DNA of 21,911 nucleotides from DATBDE01 sp036270095 (lineage in GTDB: Bacteria > Actinomycetota > Thermoleophilia > Solirubrobacterales > Solirubrobacteraceae): the NCBI GenBank assembly GCA_036270095.1, contig DATBDE010000080.1, positions 1 through 21,911 on the forward strand, in the 5' to 3' direction. This document shows, one piece after another, positions 20,322-21,911 of this stretch. Both the position numbers and the translations under genes were made by a program. The notes under the pieces are model-generated. The model was not told where the DNA came from. It worked only from the letters and a program-made list of their open reading frames with translations, and searched no databases. The number at the start of each line of letters is the position of its first letter. The stretch's first letter is position 1.

Positions 20322-21839
20322 ATGGCCACCAAACCCAGTGCGGCGAAGAAATCGGCGGCTGAGCGCGCGGCGAAGGAGACGGCGGCGCACTTCGACTTCC
20401 ACGGGATCGAGCCCGTCAAGGTCGAGGACCGGGACTCGACCCCGATCCAGCAGTTCTGGATCTGGGTCGGGAGCAACACCGCACCGATCAACTGGATCCT
20501 CGGCGCCCTAGGGATCGCCTTCGGCCTGAGCTTCATCCAGACGATCGTCGTCATCATCGTCGGCAACATCGTCGGCTGCACGATCTTCGGGCTCTGTGCG
20601 GTGATGGGTCACCGCACCGGGGTCAACCAGCTGACGCTGAGCCGCCTCGCCTTCGGCCGTCGCGGCGCCTACCTGCCGGCGGCCATGCAGCTGCTGGCCA
20701 CCATCGGGTGGACCGGCGTCTACACCTGGCTCGTCCTCGACCTCACGCTGGGGATCCTCGATCAGCTCGGCGTCCACGGGAGCACCGGCCTGAAGTACGG
20801 CCTGGCCATCGGGATCATGATCATCCAGCTGGCGATCGCCTTCTGGGGCTTCTACCTGATCCGCAGCTTCGAGAAGTACACGGTGCCGGTCGCCGCCGCC
20901 ATCTTCGCCGTGATGACCGTCCTGGCCATCGTCCACACGGGCATCGACTTCAACACCTCGAAGGTGCACGGCGGGTCGGAGACCTTCACCGCCATCACAC
21001 AGCTGATGACCGCGATCGGCATCGGCTGGTCGATCAGCTGGGTGACGTGGGGCTCCGACTACACGCGCTTCGTCAAGCCGCGCTACCGCGACAAGTCGGT
21101 GGTGCTGAGCACGGCCCTGGGCATGTTCGTGCCCACAGTGTGGCTGGCGGCGCTCGGCGCCGCGGTCGCGAGCTCGGGCAGCAGCACCGACCCGGCGCAG
21201 CTCGTCGTCGACGTATTCGGCGTGATGAGCATCCCGGTGCTGATCGCGGTGCTGCACGGCACGATCGGCAACAACATCATCAACCTCTACTCGTCTTCGA
21301 TGAGTTTGCTGTCGCTGGACGCGAAGATCGCGCGCTGGAAGACGACGCTGGCGGTCGGAGTGGTCGCGATGGGCGTCGTGATCTGGTTCATCGCTTCGAG
21401 CAACTTCGCCCAGTCGTTCAACGAGTGGATCACATCGCTCGTGGTCTGGCTGAGCCCGTGGGCCGCCATCACGCTCGTCGACTACCTCGGCTTCCGCCGC
21501 GGCAAGGTCGACGTCAGCGAGCTCTACCGGCCGACGAGCCGCAAGCTGCTGCCGGACATCAACGTACCCGGGATCATCGCCTTCGTCGTCGGCATCGCCG
21601 CGGGGTGGAGCTTCGAGTACGGGCTCGTGCCCGCCTTCCAGGGGCCCATCGCGAAGTCCACCGGCAACGTCGACCTCTCCTGGCTGTTCGGCGGGGTGGT
21701 CGCCGGTCTCCTCTACTTCGTCCTGTGCAAGGCCATGGGCCGCGCGCCGAAGCCGGCGGCGACCCCCGCCGTGGAGGACAGCGCGACCGAGATCCACACC
21801 ACAAAGGAGATAGCCCGTGTCGGCAGTCGAGAAGCTTGA
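20322..21839 (+). CDS. NCS1-family permease (cytosine/purine/hydantoin-type)
   Basis: A 505-aa transporter with about 12 transmembrane helices and a cytosolic Lys/Ala-rich N-terminus. It has the NCS1 helix-1 region TPIQQFWIWVGSNTAPINWI, followed by GCTIFGLCAVMGHRTGVNQL and TLSRLAFGRRGAYLPA (compare the G-x-x-x-x-x-x-S-R-x-x-F/Y-G-x-x-G motif), and later SWVTWGSDYTRFVKPRYRDK and SPWAAITLVDYLGFRRGKVD, all typical. Likely cation-coupled uptake of a nucleobase, hydantoin or allantoin. The start is ATG 20322 preceded by GGGGG at 20312-20316; longer open sequence upstream to 20193 covers the promoter and is not coding. The downstream gene overlaps by 23 bp, so its product may process the imported compound. 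Confidence 0.92.
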   Translation: MATKPSAAKKSAAERAAKETAAHFDFHGIEPVKVEDRDSTPIQQFWIWVGSNTAPINWILGALGIAFGLSFIQTIVVIIVGNIVGCTIFGLCAVMGHRTGVNQLTLSRLAFGRRGAYLPAAMQLLATIGWTGVYTWLVLDLTLGILDQLGVHGSTGLKYGLAIGIMIIQLAIAFWGFYLIRSFEKYTVPVAAAIFAVMTVLAIVHTGIDFNTSKVHGGSETFTAITQLMTAIGIGWSISWVTWGSDYTRFVKPRYRDKSVVLSTALGMFVPTVWLAALGAAVASSGSSTDPAQLVVDVFGVMSIPVLIAVLHGTIGNNIINLYSSSMSLLSLDAKIARWKTTLAVGVVAMGVVIWFIASSNFAQSFNEWITSLVVWLSPWAAITLVDYLGFRRGKVDVSELYRPTSRKLLPDINVPGIIAFVVGIAAGWSFEYGLVPAFQGPIAKSTGNVDLSWLFGGVVAGLLYFVLCKAMGRAPKPAATPAVEDSATEIHTTKEIARVGSREA

Positions 21840-21911
21840 TACCGGGGAGATCCGCGTCACCATCGAGGCCGACGAGGTCCCGAGCAACCCGCCCGGCGTC
21901 GCTGCCATGTC
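21817..21911 (+). CDS. 5' end of an unidentified gene, coupled to the NCS1 permease
   Basis: A strong AAGGAG (21804-21809) lies 7 nt before GTG 21817, and the frame is open to the end: MSAVEKLDTGEIRVTIEADE then VPSNPPGVAAM. It overlaps the permease's last 23 bp, typical of translational coupling. Too little is seen to name a family. As partner of an NCS1 permease it is likely to act on the imported nucleobase-like substrate; this is context inference only. Confidence 0.7.
   Translation, partial: MSAVEKLDTGEIRVTIEADEVPSNPPGVAAM

Noticed and set aside
1..21911. CRISPR array, tRNA, rRNA, insertion sequence with transposase
   Set aside because: No regularly spaced repeats, no tRNA-like cloverleaf or rRNA sequence, and no transposase or integrase motif was seen on either strand.

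Overview
The window is very GC-rich, strongly biased to G/C at third codon positions, and packed with genes, some sharing only a few bases at their ends. Gene content suggests a high-GC actinobacterium, and the best guess is Thermoleophilia (Solirubrobacterales-like). The clues are a secreted-protein C-terminal tail (3292-3483) with a composition familiar from that class, DUF1990 pairs, DrrAB-type ABC exporters with PadR regulators, and small two-helix membrane proteins. The taxon is an inference from family content. No rRNA, tRNA, CRISPR array or intact transposase gene was seen.

Layout. 1-1233 (minus): a 5'-truncated PadR regulator followed directly by a DrrA-type ABC ATPase that carries a frameshift and runs off the left edge. 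1256-3264 (plus): a polytopic membrane protein with two similar halves, and a membrane-anchored M28 metallopeptidase. 3292-5223: a zone of gene debris (secreted-protein tail, second DrrA C-terminus, internally deleted DrrB permease, orphan 3' end) around one intact short-chain dehydrogenase. 5233-6553 (minus): two overlapping DUF1990 paralogues. 6595-8569: a small membrane protein, an unrecognised 144-aa protein, a cupin and a PadR regulator facing each other across a clear tandem operator, and a 47-aa membrane peptide. 8572-9339 (minus): a TetR regulator whose downstream exporter survives only as a last-helix fragment. 9406-10678: a SAM methyltransferase divergent from TetR, converging on an OsmC-like protein. 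10694-13578: two flavin oxidases arranged back to back (berberine-bridge-like and L-amino-acid-oxidase-like). 13362-15292: prolipoprotein diacylglyceryl transferase (Lgt) and an enoyl-CoA hydratase, divergent. 15289-20124 (minus): a CocE/NonD-type S15 hydrolase, an SGNH hydrolase, a SABATH-like carboxyl methyltransferase, then a 51-bp perfect palindrome and a TMEM175-like channel. 20322-21911 (plus): an NCS1 nucleobase/hydantoin-type permease behind a good promoter with repeated operator-like sequence, and the start of a translationally coupled gene.

How the genes work together. Most are stand-alone accessory metabolic or stress genes. Three patterns stand out. (i) Every drug-efflux-type gene in the window is damaged (DrrA with frameshift, second DrrA and DrrB reduced to fragments, MFS fragment), while two of three associated regulators (PadR at 7809, TetR at 8692) are intact. 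(ii) Three regulatory intergenic regions (7751-7808, 9340-9405, 20125-20321) are relatively AT-rich and contain repeats that look like operators. (iii) The CocE-SGNH-SABATH run puts two ester/amide hydrolases next to a probable carboxyl-methyl-ester-forming enzyme, an unusual combination for a bacterium. All functions come from reading motifs by eye; no database search was possible.
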